A stretch of DNA of 64,000 nt, taken from NCBI RefSeq assembly GCF_002174455.2, contig NZ_CP147246.1:1267501-1331500 (forward strand). The letters are read 5' to 3'. Both the position numbers and the translations under genes were made by a program. The stretch comes from Enterococcus sp. 9D6_DIV0238 (GTDB lineage Bacteria; Bacillota; Bacilli; Lactobacillales; Enterococcaceae). The number at the start of each line of letters is the position of its first letter. The first letter of the stretch is position 1. A model generated the notes under the pieces. That model was not told the DNA's origin, did no database searches, and saw only the letters and a program-made list of their open reading frames with translations. Shown here in pieces: positions 40,979 to 50,422 of this stretch.

Positions 40979-42199
40979 TTATTCAAAGCGTAATGCTTCG
41001 ATTGGATCCAGCTTCGATGCTTTCATCGCCGGCAATAACCCAAAGACAATTCCAATTATACAGCAAAAAGCCAGACTAGCAACAACTGAAATAATTGAAA
41101 CGATATACGGATATTCCAACACACGAGTTATTATAAAGCCGCCTAATAAACCGATCAATACACCTAAAATCCCTCCTAGTAAAGTAATGACCACTGCTTC
41201 TACAAGGAATTGCTTTAAAATAACTTTCCTTCTTGCTCCTAAAGCTTTTTTTACACCGATTTCTCTTGTTCTCTCAGTCACTGACACCAGCATGATATTC
41301 ATTACTCCAATCCCGCCAACCAAAAGAGAAATACTGGCAATCCCTGCTAAAAGAATAAAGTTGGATTGATTGAACTGTTCAAGGCTTTTTTGTAGCTCTT
41401 CCATATTCCTCACACCATAAACATAATCGGATTTAGGTATTTCTTTATTTAAAACTTTTGCAACTTTTTTCGCTGCAATTTGTAGTTTATCCGTATCTGT
41501 TGATTGAATGATCACTTTCGGTGCGATATCGATCTCTGAAAAAATCTTATAAGCCTGTTCTAATGGGATATATGCTTCTTTTTCAACAAAGCTATATGGA
41601 CTATCATCCTCTTCTTCAGCTTTAAAAACACCTTTGACTTCAAATGGCACTCCTTTGACCTCTACATATTGCCCGATCCCATCTTGACCTTTAAATAGTT
41701 CCTCATACAAGGTTTGATCCAAATAAATGATTTGCTTATTTTCTTTAAAATCCTTTGAATCAAAGCCCTCTCCTTTTAAGATTTTCAACCTTTTCAATTT
41801 ATCGATATTTGGTGTTACAGCTGATACTTTGCTTTGAGCCTTGCTTGCCTGACGGTAAACATTCGCTTCCGTTTGATACGCTAATCCCGCATCGATCACG
41901 TCTGGAACCTGCTTCACTTTTTTTAATTGTTCTTCACCGATTTCCGGTATATAACTTGGTTTTTGTTCTTCTTTTCCAGAGCGAAGTGATGGATCGAATG
42001 AGCTTTTTTTATCATATTCAACTTCCATCGTATTATTGCTGCCGCCTATCATTTCTTTTTTCATATTTGCTGTATTACCTTCAATGATACTAAAAATCGA
42101 AATAATTGCTGCGATACCAATAATCACACCAAGCATTGTCAAAATCGAACGCATTTTATGTGCCAATATGGATTGGATAGCAACGCCGATTTCCTCCAT
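40979..42199 (-). CDS. MacB/YknZ-type ABC permease
   Basis: A 406-residue permease with an N-terminal helix (ILTMLGVIIGIAAIISIFSI), a large extracytoplasmic MacB-PCD domain (residues ~50-280), and three C-terminal helices in the FtsX-like domain, including GGIGVMNIMLVSVTERTREIG-type sequence. Such mechanotransmission permeases work with an adaptor and ATPase to export peptides, toxins or macrolides, or to protect against them. The start overlaps the ATPase stop (TAATG). Confidence 0.92.
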   Translation of the reverse strand: MEEIGVAIQSILAHKMRSILTMLGVIIGIAAIISIFSIIEGNTANMKKEMIGGSNNTMEVEYDKKSSFDPSLRSGKEEQKPSYIPEIGEEQLKKVKQVPDVIDAGLAYQTEANVYRQASKAQSKVSAVTPNIDKLKRLKILKGEGFDSKDFKENKQIIYLDQTLYEELFKGQDGIGQYVEVKGVPFEVKGVFKAEEEDDSPYSFVEKEAYIPLEQAYKIFSEIDIAPKVIIQSTDTDKLQIAAKKVAKVLNKEIPKSDYVYGVRNMEELQKSLEQFNQSNFILLAGIASISLLVGGIGVMNIMLVSVTERTREIGVKKALGARRKVILKQFLVEAVVITLLGGILGVLIGLLGGFIITRVLEYPYIVSIISVVASLAFCCIIGIVFGLLPAMKASKLDPIEALRFE

Positions 42200-42891
42200 T
42201 ACACCATCACCTCTTTTTGTTGTGAGGTATCACTTGTGATATTGCCATCACGCAAAACGACCGTTCTTTCACATAGCTCGGCGATTTCTGGCTCATGAGT
42301 AATCAAGACGATCGTTTTTCCTTCCAAGTGAAACTTTTTAAATAGCTCCATAATCTGAACACTCGTTTTTGTATCTAATGCCCCGGTAGGTTCGTCCCCT
42401 AAGATAAAACTTGGATCTGTCACTAATGCTCTTGCTATCGCTACACGTTGTTTCTGTCCACCGGATAGTTCCATTGGTTTGAACTCGCTTCTCTCCTTTA
42501 GACCAACCAAATCAAGCATTTTCAATGCACGTTCACGCCGTTCCTGTTTGCTGACTTTACTGTATGTCAATGGAAGCTCTACATTTTGACAGGCGGTCAA
42601 TTTAGGCATTAAATTAAAATTTTGAAAAACAAAGCCGATTTTCTGATTTCTTAAATCGGCTAGCTCATTATCAGATAAAGTGCTCACCCCTACATTTTCG
42701 ATTTCATACTCGCCGCTTGTTGCTTTATCTAAACAACCAATGATGTTCATCAACGTTGATTTGCCAGAACCAGATGGCCCCATAATAGCAACAAATTCTC
42801 CTTCATCCACCTCTAAGTCGATTCCTTTTAATACTGGAATTTCTGTTTGCCCTTGCCAGTAGGATTTTTTGATTTGTTTAAGGCTTAACAT
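42199..42891 (-). CDS. MacB/YknY-type ABC ATPase
   Basis: A 230-residue ATPase with Walker [10 protein letters not shown], signature [15 protein letters not shown] and Walker [15 protein letters not shown] 42891 is chosen since GGAGGT lies eight bases upstream; GTG 42897 is too close. The start lies inside the end of the adaptor gene. It would energise the MacB-like permease. Confidence 0.93.
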   Translation of the reverse strand: MLSLKQIKKSYWQGQTEIPVLKGIDLEVDEGEFVAIMGPSGSGKSTLMNIIGCLDKATSGEYEIENVGVSTLSDNELADLRNQKIGFVFQNFNLMPKLTACQNVELPLTYSKVSKQERRERALKMLDLVGLKERSEFKPMELSGGQKQRVAIARALVTDPSFILGDEPTGALDTKTSVQIMELFKKFHLEGKTIVLITHEPEIAELCERTVVLRDGNITSDTSQQKEVMV

Positions 42892-44143
42892 CTTCACCTA
42901 CCTCCATTCCATCTTTCATGCCTGTTTTTGGTAGTGCGATCTTATCCGTTTGCGCAAGCCCTTCGTTGACTGACATTAAATTTTCACCGACTGGTGTTCC
43001 TTTGATTTCATGGCGCTTGATTTTATTGTTGTCTATTTTCCATACATATTGTTTATTATCTTGTGAAAGGATATATTGTTTATTTAAAATAATTTTGCCG
43101 CTTTCAAATTCTTTGGGCAACACTTTTACATAGACATGAGAACCAATGATCGGCATTTGATCCGTCTTGTCGATTAGGACTTTGTAAGGAAATTTAGATA
43201 AGTTGGGATCTTCGTCTTGTTTCTTGTCTTTTCCTGCTTCATCTGAGCTTAAATTAGCAACTTGAACGATTTTCCCCTGCCACTTCTTATCTTTATTTTT
43301 TCTGTCGATCAATTCTACTGGTTGATTTAGTGACACTTTTTCTCTATCAAATTCATTGATATCACCGTTGACAAATAGATTCGAATCGTCAATGATTTCC
43401 ATAAAACTTTCTTCACGCTGCTTTTCTTTCGATTGGTTGATCAAATCCATATTCAATGATTTGATCGTACCAGCATTATCTGCAACGATCGTATCTGCAC
43501 CTAGTCTCTCCTGTTCATTCGTTTGCATCAACTGGGCTTTTTCCAGTTCGCTTTCTGCGTTCTTTACTTCATTATCTCCCGTCAACCCTTCTGTATACGC
43601 TTGGTCGACTTCACCTTCTAATGTCTTGATTTCACCTTTTAACTCTTCCGTATTCTCTTTATCATAATCTGCCTTTGCCTGGTTCAATTGTGCTACCTTT
43701 TTATTGTAAGTTTCCCATTTGATTCCAGCACTGCTTCTTGCTACTTCAACGGCTCTGGCTTTAGCTTCTGCATCCAGTTCAGCTTCTTTTGTTTTCATTT
43801 GCTGATCTGTTTGATAGGTAAATAGTGCTTGACCTTTTTCTACACGATCTCCTTCTTTGACTAAAACTTCTTTGACGGTTCCTTTATCAGGGTCGATTTT
43901 TATTTTATTAGTGTTATTCGCTGTCACTTTACCAGCTAAGGTCAAATCGCCCGCTTTACTTTCTTCAACTAAAGATTTGACGCTTCTTTCTTCCACTTTG
44001 TTTTCTGGATTAGATGCATTTATATTTTGCTCTTCAGAAGAGCTGAATGCATTTATCACTATAAAAGTAATTAGTGCGACGATCACAATCGCAAAACCTA
44101 TCAATAGAATTTTTTTTCTATTTCTTTTTCCTACGGCTCTCAT
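42878..44143 (-). CDS. HlyD/MacA-like membrane fusion adaptor (YknX type)
   Basis: A 421-residue adaptor. An N-terminal helix (ILLIGFAIVIVALITFIVINAF) anchors a periplasm-facing chain with a split biotinyl-lipoyl domain (LTLAGKVTANNTNKI and GTIKSLNMDL), a long alpha-helical hairpin with coiled-coil character (residues ~115-215), and C-terminal beta domains. In Gram-positives this design (YknWXYZ) exports or neutralises toxic peptides. It precedes the ATPase and permease genes. Confidence 0.9.
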   Translation of the reverse strand: MRAVGKRNRKKILLIGFAIVIVALITFIVINAFSSSEEQNINASNPENKVEERSVKSLVEESKAGDLTLAGKVTANNTNKIKIDPDKGTVKEVLVKEGDRVEKGQALFTYQTDQQMKTKEAELDAEAKARAVEVARSSAGIKWETYNKKVAQLNQAKADYDKENTEELKGEIKTLEGEVDQAYTEGLTGDNEVKNAESELEKAQLMQTNEQERLGADTIVADNAGTIKSLNMDLINQSKEKQREESFMEIIDDSNLFVNGDINEFDREKVSLNQPVELIDRKNKDKKWQGKIVQVANLSSDEAGKDKKQDEDPNLSKFPYKVLIDKTDQMPIIGSHVYVKVLPKEFESGKIILNKQYILSQDNKQYVWKIDNNKIKRHEIKGTPVGENLMSVNEGLAQTDKIALPKTGMKDGMEVGEDVKP

Positions 44144-44219
44144 AATTATTATCTCCTTATTAAAAATGGTTTCAAGAGAAGCTTATTTCCCTTGAAACCT
44201 CCTCATTTTTTATCTAAAC

Positions 44220-44471
44220 TTACTCTGAATCATCGTCTCCACCGACGGCTTCTTCGAGTCCTGCCCCTTGTACTTTCATACCATCTTTCATGGTAAATTC
44301 ATCCATCTCCTCACCGTCAACAGTGATTTTTTTCTTACTCTGAACATTATCTTTGAAATCCTGTTTTGTTTTATACCCTTCTTCTTTCGTCTCTTTTTTG
44401 TTACAGCCTGTCATTGCGCTTAAAGATAGTGCCATCACCATTGCTAAAATAATTTTCGTTATTTTTTTCAT
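44220..44471 (-). CDS. Small lipoprotein of the efflux module
   Basis: An 83-residue lipoprotein. The signal IILAMVMALSLSAMTGC ends in the lipobox and the mature part is short and acidic at its C-terminus (GGDDDSE). ATG 44471 has AAAGGAAAG upstream; the ATG at 44495 is less likely. It is the first gene of the block with adaptor, ATPase, permease and two-component system. I recognise no family; it may be an accessory or sensor part of the pump. Confidence 0.75.
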   Translation of the reverse strand: MKKITKIILAMVMALSLSAMTGCNKKETKEEGYKTKQDFKDNVQSKKKITVDGEEMDEFTMKDGMKVQGAGLEEAVGGDDDSE

Positions 44472-44706
44472 ATCAAATCTTTCCTTTCGATTCATTCGTT
44501 TAATTTATATCTATTTGATAAAACTTATTATAGACAAGTCATCTGTAGTTCTTCTAAAGCTAATCTGTTTTTTATCTATTTTTTTATGTTACAAAAAATA
44601 ATCAGAATTTTGAGCTTTAGATCAAGCCTAATTGCAGTGTTCTTGAATAGAAGACAAAACTATGTTAAGGTTTCTGTAACGAATTAGTGACGGAAGAAGG
44701 GGTTTT

Positions 44707-45627
44707 ATGTTTGTTTTTATTGGTTGCGCAGGTGGTGGAACATCCAGTATGTTTTGCCAACGAATCGTCAAAGCTTCTGAAAATTCTACTTTAAAAACAA
44801 GTTTTGATGATTTTGAAAGTGTGATGCGTCATGAAAAAGAATTATCAGCAGAATCAGATATTATTTTTGCTTATGGTGGGATCGATGCGATTCGCCCTCA
44901 AATCGTCTATGATTTTACTCGTTTATTTGATGTTGTTCTTATCGCACCGCAGGTCCGTTTTAGGACAAAAGCAAAAAAAGAATTATTAGCGGATTATCCA
45001 ATTGTCGTTAAAGACATCGATGCTCGAATATTTGGTTTAATGGACGGAGAACGTGCGCTTGATGGTTTATTAGAGGAATTGATCACAATTGATAATGAAC
45101 GTGGATATCAGTCCAAAAAGAAAGAAAATAATAAAGCAGATGACAAAAATATTGACATCTTTATTTTAGGTGGGGATCGAAAAGAAGTATTTTTTCAGGC
45201 CTTTACAAATGCGCTTAGAAAACTCGGGTTAGTTTTACTTGAGGAAAGCTACTCTTTAGAGCGCTTATATACAGACCCTAGTGAAGAACAATACGATCTT
45301 CGTCTGCTTTATGGCAGTTCTAGCTTGATTACAGAGGAAGAATTTCCTAAATTTGCACGACGAATCGATCTAGTGTTAGAAAAACCTTTTTTGTACAGCA
45401 ATTTCGATAAGAAACGTCACTGGTTAGAGGATTATCAAATTCCTTTACTCTCCTTTGATCCTGTCACATACTCAAGAGCTGAAGGAGAGCTAGAATTAGA
45501 GCGGCTACTTCCAGATATCATAGATGCAAGTCTCTACACAGAATTCACAAAGGAGTTTGACACCCTTTTATCAGAACAGACTGTACCTAAACAAAGAAAA
45601 CACTTCGGTTGGTTTTCTTGGCGCTGA
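44707..45627 (+). CDS. Stand-alone protein with two EIIB-like domains
   Basis: A 306-residue soluble protein. Its N-terminus FVFIGCAGGGTSSMF is a PTS EIIB (lactose/cellobiose family) phosphoryl-binding loop with Cys7 as the likely phosphocysteine. Residues ~150-280 repeat the same pattern (DIFILGGDRKE, then a YGS segment, an FxRRxD segment, DYQIPLLSFD and an LExLLPD end) without the Cys. A duplicated EIIB fold with one dead copy is likely. There is no EIIA or EIIC gene nearby, so a regulatory role is more plausible than transport. This is inference. Confidence 0.65.
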   Translation: MFVFIGCAGGGTSSMFCQRIVKASENSTLKTSFDDFESVMRHEKELSAESDIIFAYGGIDAIRPQIVYDFTRLFDVVLIAPQVRFRTKAKKELLADYPIVVKDIDARIFGLMDGERALDGLLEELITIDNERGYQSKKKENNKADDKNIDIFILGGDRKEVFFQAFTNALRKLGLVLLEESYSLERLYTDPSEEQYDLRLLYGSSSLITEEEFPKFARRIDLVLEKPFLYSNFDKKRHWLEDYQIPLLSFDPVTYSRAEGELELERLLPDIIDASLYTEFTKEFDTLLSEQTVPKQRKHFGWFSWR

Positions 45628-45871
45628 TACATTATCAGAGTGAAAATAACAATCATGTCCCAACATTAGCGGAATACTTTTAAGATAAGTCTCACACATC
45701 CTCATGTTTATAGCGATTTAAACAGCCATAAAGGTAGTTTTTTTATCTCAATAGATTAGGATAAATGACAATAAAAATAGAAAAAGTCCAACGAATGTCT
45801 GATTTTTTTCCAACCCTTTATTGACCCTAAAAGGGTTTTCCTATAAAATGGAAAGTAGATAGAAACGAATA

Positions 45872-45965
45872 GAATAAAAAAAAGCACTTCATAATTTAGC
45901 TACCAACTAAATCATGAAGCCCTGAAAAGTCAGTGAACACCTGACCAATCAAGTTGCTTAAGCCA
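45872..45965 (-). ncRNA. Candidate small RNA (minus strand)
   Basis: On the minus strand a weak promoter (TATAAC at 45969-45974 with TTGAGT 19 bp upstream) is followed by a hairpin GTCAG-N7-CTGAC, then a terminator: CTTCATGATTTAG pairs with CTAAATTATGAAG and is followed by GCTTTTTTTTT. The transcript would be about 90 nt with no frame inside. The terminator is strong; the promoter is not. Confidence 0.45.
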
Positions 45966-46001
45966 ATAGTTATACATTGACATCTTCCATTTTACTCAAT
46001 T

Positions 46002-46110
46002 TTGACAAAAATTTCTAGAGTTTTATACTAGTTTTTTCTGACTTGGAAATGTTTATGCTTGTTTATTGTCCTTACAACGATGTTGGATCTGTGTCCAGCA
46101 TCGTTTTTTT
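46002..46110 (+). ncRNA. Candidate small RNA (plus strand) with consensus promoter
   Basis: A -35 TTGACA (46002-46007), a 16-bp spacer and a -10 TATACT (46024-46029) are followed about 45 bases later by a terminator: AACGATGTTGGA (46076-46087) pairs with TCCAGCATCGTT (46094-46105), then TTTTTT. The predicted transcript is about 75 nt. There is no frame with a ribosome site inside it. Confidence 0.5.
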
Positions 46111-46262
46111 ATGCATTCGTTTCTATCTTAGGGGACGCGTACTTACTTTTTTAATCATCACATATACTTGTCAACCAATCATTGACGCATAAAAGCTGAT
46201 CCCAACCAGCTTTTTCCCATTCTCCTGGATGATGTCATTAAGTAAGTGTCGTTCCTCTAAAA

Positions 46263-46391
46263 CTAATAGTCAATTACTACTCCCAAGTATTCAATAAGAA
46301 AGTACAACAAAATTAACTTCGTAACCTTTTTCAATACTTCCTTTTATATACGACACTCATTATTTGTACTTTCTTCATTGATGACTATTAG
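46263..46391. repeat. Nested inverted repeat, possible MITE or structured RNA
   Basis: Outer arms CTAATAGTCA (46263-46272) and TGACTATTAG (46382-46391) enclose inner arms AAGAAAGTACAA (46296-46307) and TTGTACTTTCTT (46364-46375). A further GTGTCG/CGACAC pair and an imperfect AAGTATTCAA/TTCAATACTT pair allow alternative folds. No transposase is present. Confidence 0.5.
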
Positions 46392-46393
46392 GG

Positions 46394-46430
46394 TTGGAAA
46401 TAAGCCTGATCCGCTTATTTCCAATCTATT
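46394..46430 (+). terminator. Hairpin terminator
   Basis: TTGGAAATAAGC (46394-46405) pairs perfectly with GCTTATTTCCAA (46413-46424), followed by TCTATTTTATT. The transcript it would end is the structured region on its left. Confidence 0.6.
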
Positions 46431-46509
46431 TTATTCTATTCTTGAACTATGCATCTCTTGGTGACATATCATTCTTTTATAAAAAGCATTGTTTTATTTC
46501 TTTAGATAG

Positions 46510-46926
46510 TCAATTCGCTTTTTGGATCAATACCAACCAATTTTGAACTTCTTCTTCAGTTGAGAAAATATAGACCGTTCGCCATTTTCCTAATAACTTT
46601 TCTTGAATAAACACTTTTCGGCCTGCAGAAAATGCTGCTGTCATTTCTTTTTGTATATTCGCTAGTGCAGTCGGATTGCCTTGCTTTTTTTGTGTGATCG
46701 CTTGAAAGATAGTGTTTTGCTGCAGAAAGACTGCCTCCTTTTTTTTAGACTCTCCAAAGACACGATACATTGCTTCATAGGTTGTCAGCCAGACCGTTCC
46801 ACTCTTTTTGATTTCATGTGCTTCAAATTTTTTTCGCAATACAGCTTGACGAATCGTATTTCCTCCAGCAAGTCCCCATTTTTCAGCAGCCTCTGTAAAT
46901 GTTAATACCTGATTCAAATCAATCAT
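46510..46926 (-). CDS. Helix-turn-helix domain protein
   Basis: A 138-residue protein. Residues 5-55 (LTFTEAAEKWGLAGGNTIRQAVLRKKF in parts: TEAAEKWGL, NTIRQAV) fit a helix-turn-helix domain followed by a wing (GTVWLTTYEAMYRVFG). I recall this N-terminal module from small Lactobacillales proteins annotated as HTH domains. The C-terminal half (residues ~75-138) is unassigned. It may be a DNA-binding regulator; the target is unknown. Confidence 0.6.
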   Translation of the reverse strand: MIDLNQVLTFTEAAEKWGLAGGNTIRQAVLRKKFEAHEIKKSGTVWLTTYEAMYRVFGESKKKEAVFLQQNTIFQAITQKKQGNPTALANIQKEMTAAFSAGRKVFIQEKLLGKWRTVYIFSTEEEVQNWLVLIQKAN

Positions 46927-46990
46927 TTATCTGATCCTTTCTACTTCCAGTCTCTTTATTGTATCATGCCATTTGATTAGAAAAAATAGA

Positions 46991-47827
46991 TCAATTTAAA
47001 AATGGCTGTTCAGCTTTTTGAAAATGAGTATTGATGAAATGAGCGATTTCTTGTAACTGCGTAGATTCGATGCGATCTCGTTTAATCAAATAAAATTTTC
47101 TTTGGTAGCCTTGGTCTAAAGAATGCCAGTTTATTTTTTTCGTCAAAGCTTTTTTAGATACAATCGATTGTCCTATTCCCTTATCCAAACAACGGATAAT
47201 GATTTCATTATTTTTAATGATCATTTTTTTCGGACTCAAATTATTTTCTAAAAAATAGCGTTCTGTATAATGATAGACGCCAGAGCTTTCTTCTCGAACC
47301 AACCATAGCTCACTTGATAAATCACCAGCGTGAACTAATTCATCATTCAAAATTTCCTGACGAACAGCCGTTTCTGTGATCAAGGGCTTCTCAATAAAAC
47401 CAAAGTGTGCTTGATGCTTTTCTATTTTCTCCAACACTACTTCTGAATTATCCATCTCTAAAACAAATGAGACCTCTGGAAAATACTGCACAAGTTCTTT
47501 CATCAATTCTGGTAAGTAGTGCACTGCAAACGTATTTGAAGCAATGATCTTACAAGTTGCTTTCGGAATTGATTGTGTTTTTAATGCTTGTAAGATGTCT
47601 TCCCAATCATCCGTTAGATTCAGTAGATGATGATATAAAATGTCTGCCTGTTTTGTCGCAGTCATTTCTTGCCGTCCACTTCGTATAAACAACACGATAT
47701 CCAACTCTTCTTCTAGCTGCTTTACTTGATTAGAAACAGCTGGTTGAGAAATAAATAAGGTCTCTGCTGCTTTTGAAAAATTTTTTGTTTCGTAGACTGT
47801 GCGGAATGTCTTCAGTAATTTAAACAT
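46991..47827 (-). CDS. LysR-type transcriptional regulator
   Basis: A 278-residue regulator with an N-terminal winged helix (FRTVYETKNFSKAAETLFISQPAVS in parts: NFSKAAETLFISQPAVSNQV) and a substrate-binding co-inducer domain. ATG 47827 follows AAGGGGA; the ATG at 47842 precedes it. It is divergent from a YeiH-type exporter gene with 106 bases between starts. This is the common arrangement in which the LysR protein controls the exporter, as with CysL-like or YeiE regulators linked to sulfur compounds. Confidence 0.9.
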   Translation of the reverse strand: MFKLLKTFRTVYETKNFSKAAETLFISQPAVSNQVKQLEEELDIVLFIRSGRQEMTATKQADILYHHLLNLTDDWEDILQALKTQSIPKATCKIIASNTFAVHYLPELMKELVQYFPEVSFVLEMDNSEVVLEKIEKHQAHFGFIEKPLITETAVRQEILNDELVHAGDLSSELWLVREESSGVYHYTERYFLENNLSPKKMIIKNNEIIIRCLDKGIGQSIVSKKALTKKINWHSLDQGYQRKFYLIKRDRIESTQLQEIAHFINTHFQKAEQPFLN

Positions 47828-47933
47828 AGAATCCCCTTCCATTCATTTCTCTTATAGATATTATTTTAACTATTTATTTCTCAAATGCAACTTATTTCGT
47901 TATACTGAATACATAGATAAATGAAGAAAGAAG

Positions 47934-48974
47934 ATGAATACCTTAGTGAAAACTACTAACTCTTATTTAACTCAAGCACTCACGATCCTGCCTGGACTGA
48001 TCACCGCTTTTATTGTTGCTGTGATCAGTAAAGGAATCGCGATTTGGCTGCCAACTTTAGGTGCAGCGACGATCGCGATTTTACTAGGCATAGTGTTAGG
48101 GAATACGTGTTTAAAACATCCTATATTGGATAAAGGAACAAAAATAGCAGAAGGAAAATTATTAGAATTTTCAGTTGTCCTGTTAGGTGCAACAGTGACT
48201 TTTCAGACAATTGCTCATATCGGGATAAAAGGCGGGATCTTTGTAGTGTTACAAATGGGACTAACGATCCTTGCTACTTATATTCTTGGAAAAAAATTAT
48301 TGTTCTCGGATAACATGTCTTTATTGATGGCTGGGGGTAATGCAGTCTGCGGATCTTCTGCGATTGCATCGATTGCTCCTTCGATCCATGCAAAAGAAGA
48401 AGAAAAAGGACAAATCATCACATTAGTCAACTTGCTAGGTACTATCTTGATGCTACTCTTACCTTTGATCGCTTCTATTCTATATGGTACTGATCTATTA
48501 GCAAAAAGCGCTCTGATCGGAGGAATTCTACAATCGGTTGGACAAGTAGTGGCTAGTGCAAGTATGATCAACGGAGAAGTGGTTGAATTTGCTATGTTGT
48601 TTAAGATCATGCGAATCATGTTGTTAGTGGTTGTTGTTTATCTTTTCGGAAAGTTTAAAGAACGGAAAGCGCCAATTGCAACAGCTGCCGAAACAACAGC
48701 TGTTGCTAAAAAAAAGGCTGGTCTGCCTTGGTATGTCGTTGGATTCGTCTTATTTTGTATTATTAATAGCTTGATCCAACTCCCTGCACAACTAAGCCAA
48801 ACAGCTCATTTTTTTAGCGGCTGGTTTGAAATCACTGCTTTAGCCGCGATTGGATTACGTCTAGATTTTCAAAAATTCTTTAAAGAAGGCAAACGTTTCT
48901 TGATCTACGGACTTTCCGTTGGTGTCATTCAAGTTCTTTTAGCGATTGGACTGATTCGGTTATTCATCGCATAA
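47934..48974 (+). CDS. YeiH family putative sulfate/sulfonate exporter
   Basis: A 346-residue membrane protein with about ten helices, of the UPF0324/YeiH family. Recognisable parts are [32 protein letters not shown] and [18 protein letters not shown]. The family is linked to export of sulfate or sulfonates, but this is weakly proven. It is divergent from a LysR regulator gene and ends at a terminator shared with psiE. Confidence 0.88.
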   Translation: MNTLVKTTNSYLTQALTILPGLITAFIVAVISKGIAIWLPTLGAATIAILLGIVLGNTCLKHPILDKGTKIAEGKLLEFSVVLLGATVTFQTIAHIGIKGGIFVVLQMGLTILATYILGKKLLFSDNMSLLMAGGNAVCGSSAIASIAPSIHAKEEEKGQIITLVNLLGTILMLLLPLIASILYGTDLLAKSALIGGILQSVGQVVASASMINGEVVEFAMLFKIMRIMLLVVVVYLFGKFKERKAPIATAAETTAVAKKKAGLPWYVVGFVLFCIINSLIQLPAQLSQTAHFFSGWFEITALAAIGLRLDFQKFFKEGKRFLIYGLSVGVIQVLLAIGLIRLFIA

Positions 48975-48983
48975 TCAAAGAAA

Positions 48984-49020
48984 AAGGCTGCTCAAATCAG
49001 TTATGAGCAACCTTTTTTTA
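48984..49020. terminator. Bidirectional terminator between yeiH-like gene and psiE
   Basis: AAAGGCTGCTCA pairs with TGAGCAACCTTT (one G-T pair), with A and T runs on either side. Confidence 0.8.
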
Positions 49021-49461
49021 GTCTTTTTCGTCTATTTTATTTGATTTGAATCCAGAATACGATTTATTTCCACTCAGATTAAGAACAAACAAAACGATCA
49101 CTAATGCTAAAATCGAAATAGACAATAGTAATGTTTGAACTGCATCTCCGTGGATCACCATCAACTGGCGCAAAATTGCTGTGATACAAATCAAAATCAA
49201 ATAACGAATCGGGATATGATGTCCTTCTTGAATATAACGAATTACCATCATGATAAATTCAAATAACATGAAAAATGCCACGACTTCCTGCATGACGACC
49301 GATAGATTTTTTGGTGTCATCGGTTTATTGATAAATGTACCAATATCGATCAGCTGACGGATCATAAATATCAAAATAAGAATGGCCAACATTCCTAAAA
49401 CAATATCCAGAACCACGTTAACGTATTTTTTCATTATTCCAAACCTTTGATCTTCTTTCAT
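49018..49461 (-). CDS. psiE: PsiE family protein
   Basis: A 147-residue protein with four membrane helices and the PsiE pattern FFMLFEFIMMVIRYIQEGHHIPIRYLI-type sequence (in parts: EFIMMVIRYIQ, HIPIRYLILICITAI). PsiE is phosphate-starvation-inducible in enteric bacteria; its function is unknown and that regulation need not apply here. AAGGGGG precedes the start. Confidence 0.83.
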   Translation of the reverse strand: MKEDQRFGIMKKYVNVVLDIVLGMLAILILIFMIRQLIDIGTFINKPMTPKNLSVVMQEVVAFFMLFEFIMMVIRYIQEGHHIPIRYLILICITAILRQLMVIHGDAVQTLLLSISILALVIVLFVLNLSGNKSYSGFKSNKIDEKD

Positions 49462-49692
49462 ATTTTCCCCCTTTTAATTGATGCAGTAGATTCATTCGTA
49501 AAAATTTTTCACTACATTTCATTATAAAACTAATATATCATTTTTTTTACACGATGTAAAAATCTAAATCTGAAAAAATAGACACATTTCCTGATCATAG
49601 TTACTCAGACCTAGAAGAAAATGCAACTTAAGCCCCCGTTGTTTTGGCTATATCTATGATATGGTTATTTATAGAACTAGGAGGTAACTATT

Positions 49693-50421
49693 ATGGAAAA
49701 AAAACTTACATCGTTCCATCTAAAAATGATTGCAATCATTGCTATGCTGCTCAACCATATCGGTAGCGGCTTTCAGTTGTATCAGTATTCAACTGGACTT
49801 TTCTTTTTTACTGAATTGATTGGAAAACTTACTTTTCCGATCATGGCTTATTTGTTAGTGGAAGGATTCCATTACAGCAGGAACCTTAAAAAATACGCTT
49901 TACGATTGGCTGTATTTTGGCTCCTATCTATTTATCCATTCCATCTCTTATTTTATCCAGGCCATCCTTTTGATCCTTCTGAACTTGTTAATAATATTTT
50001 CTTCACACTTTTGATGGGTCTTCTACTAATTATGGTCTATGATAAAACTAAAAACCTTTACCTGCATGTGCTACTGGTCATTGCATTTTCGTTTGCCACC
50101 GTTATGTCCGACTGGAATTTGATTGGTGTATTGATCATTTTTGGCTTTTATCGCGTAAAGAATGACCGTTTGAAGAAAATCATCCCACCCGTTTATGCAA
50201 CCCTTTTCTTATTTTTATTGTTATTGGTCGCGCGAACGATGGCTCCAAACTCTGTTCCGTTATATGAGCTAGCCTCAACCTTAGGGATCCTTGGCGTTAT
50301 TCCATTGTTGATGAATTATAATGGCCAACGCGGATATTCTCCAACTTGGGTCAAATGGGGATTCTACCTATTTTATCCTCTTCATATGATCATCTTGGTC
50401 TTACTAAGAATGATGCTGTAA
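49693..50421 (+). CDS. TraX family membrane protein
   Basis: A 242-residue protein with about seven to eight helices. The N-terminal FHLKMIAIIAMLLNHIG and the PIMAYLLVEGFHYSRN loop are typical of TraX, first known from F-pilin N-acetylation. Chromosomal Gram-positive TraX proteins have no conjugation partners and probably acylate other surface molecules. None of the neighbours here is conjugative. AGGAGG precedes the ATG. Confidence 0.85.
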   Translation: MEKKLTSFHLKMIAIIAMLLNHIGSGFQLYQYSTGLFFFTELIGKLTFPIMAYLLVEGFHYSRNLKKYALRLAVFWLLSIYPFHLLFYPGHPFDPSELVNNIFFTLLMGLLLIMVYDKTKNLYLHVLLVIAFSFATVMSDWNLIGVLIIFGFYRVKNDRLKKIIPPVYATLFLFLLLLVARTMAPNSVPLYELASTLGILGVIPLLMNYNGQRGYSPTWVKWGFYLFYPLHMIILVLLRMML

Positions 50422-50422
50422 A

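Larger units (their letters stand above)
45628..46509. other. 0.9-kb intergenic region with hairpins and promoters
   Basis: No convincing protein gene. It holds a weak hairpin at 45812-45838 (AACCCTTT/AAAGGGTT), a minus-strand terminator at 45872-45920, a consensus promoter on the plus strand at 46002-46029, plus-strand terminators at 46076-46110 and 46394-46430, a small hairpin at 46195-46217, and a nested inverted repeat at 46263-46391. Two small-RNA candidates are listed separately. Confidence 0.6.

Noticed and set aside
45812..45838. Independent terminator
   Set aside because: The stem is only eight base pairs, the T tract is weak, and no clear transcript precedes it.
46051..46194. Small frame beginning ATGTTTATG downstream of the 46002 promoter
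   Set aside because: No ribosome site, and the predicted terminator at 46076-46110 falls within it; the composition looks random.
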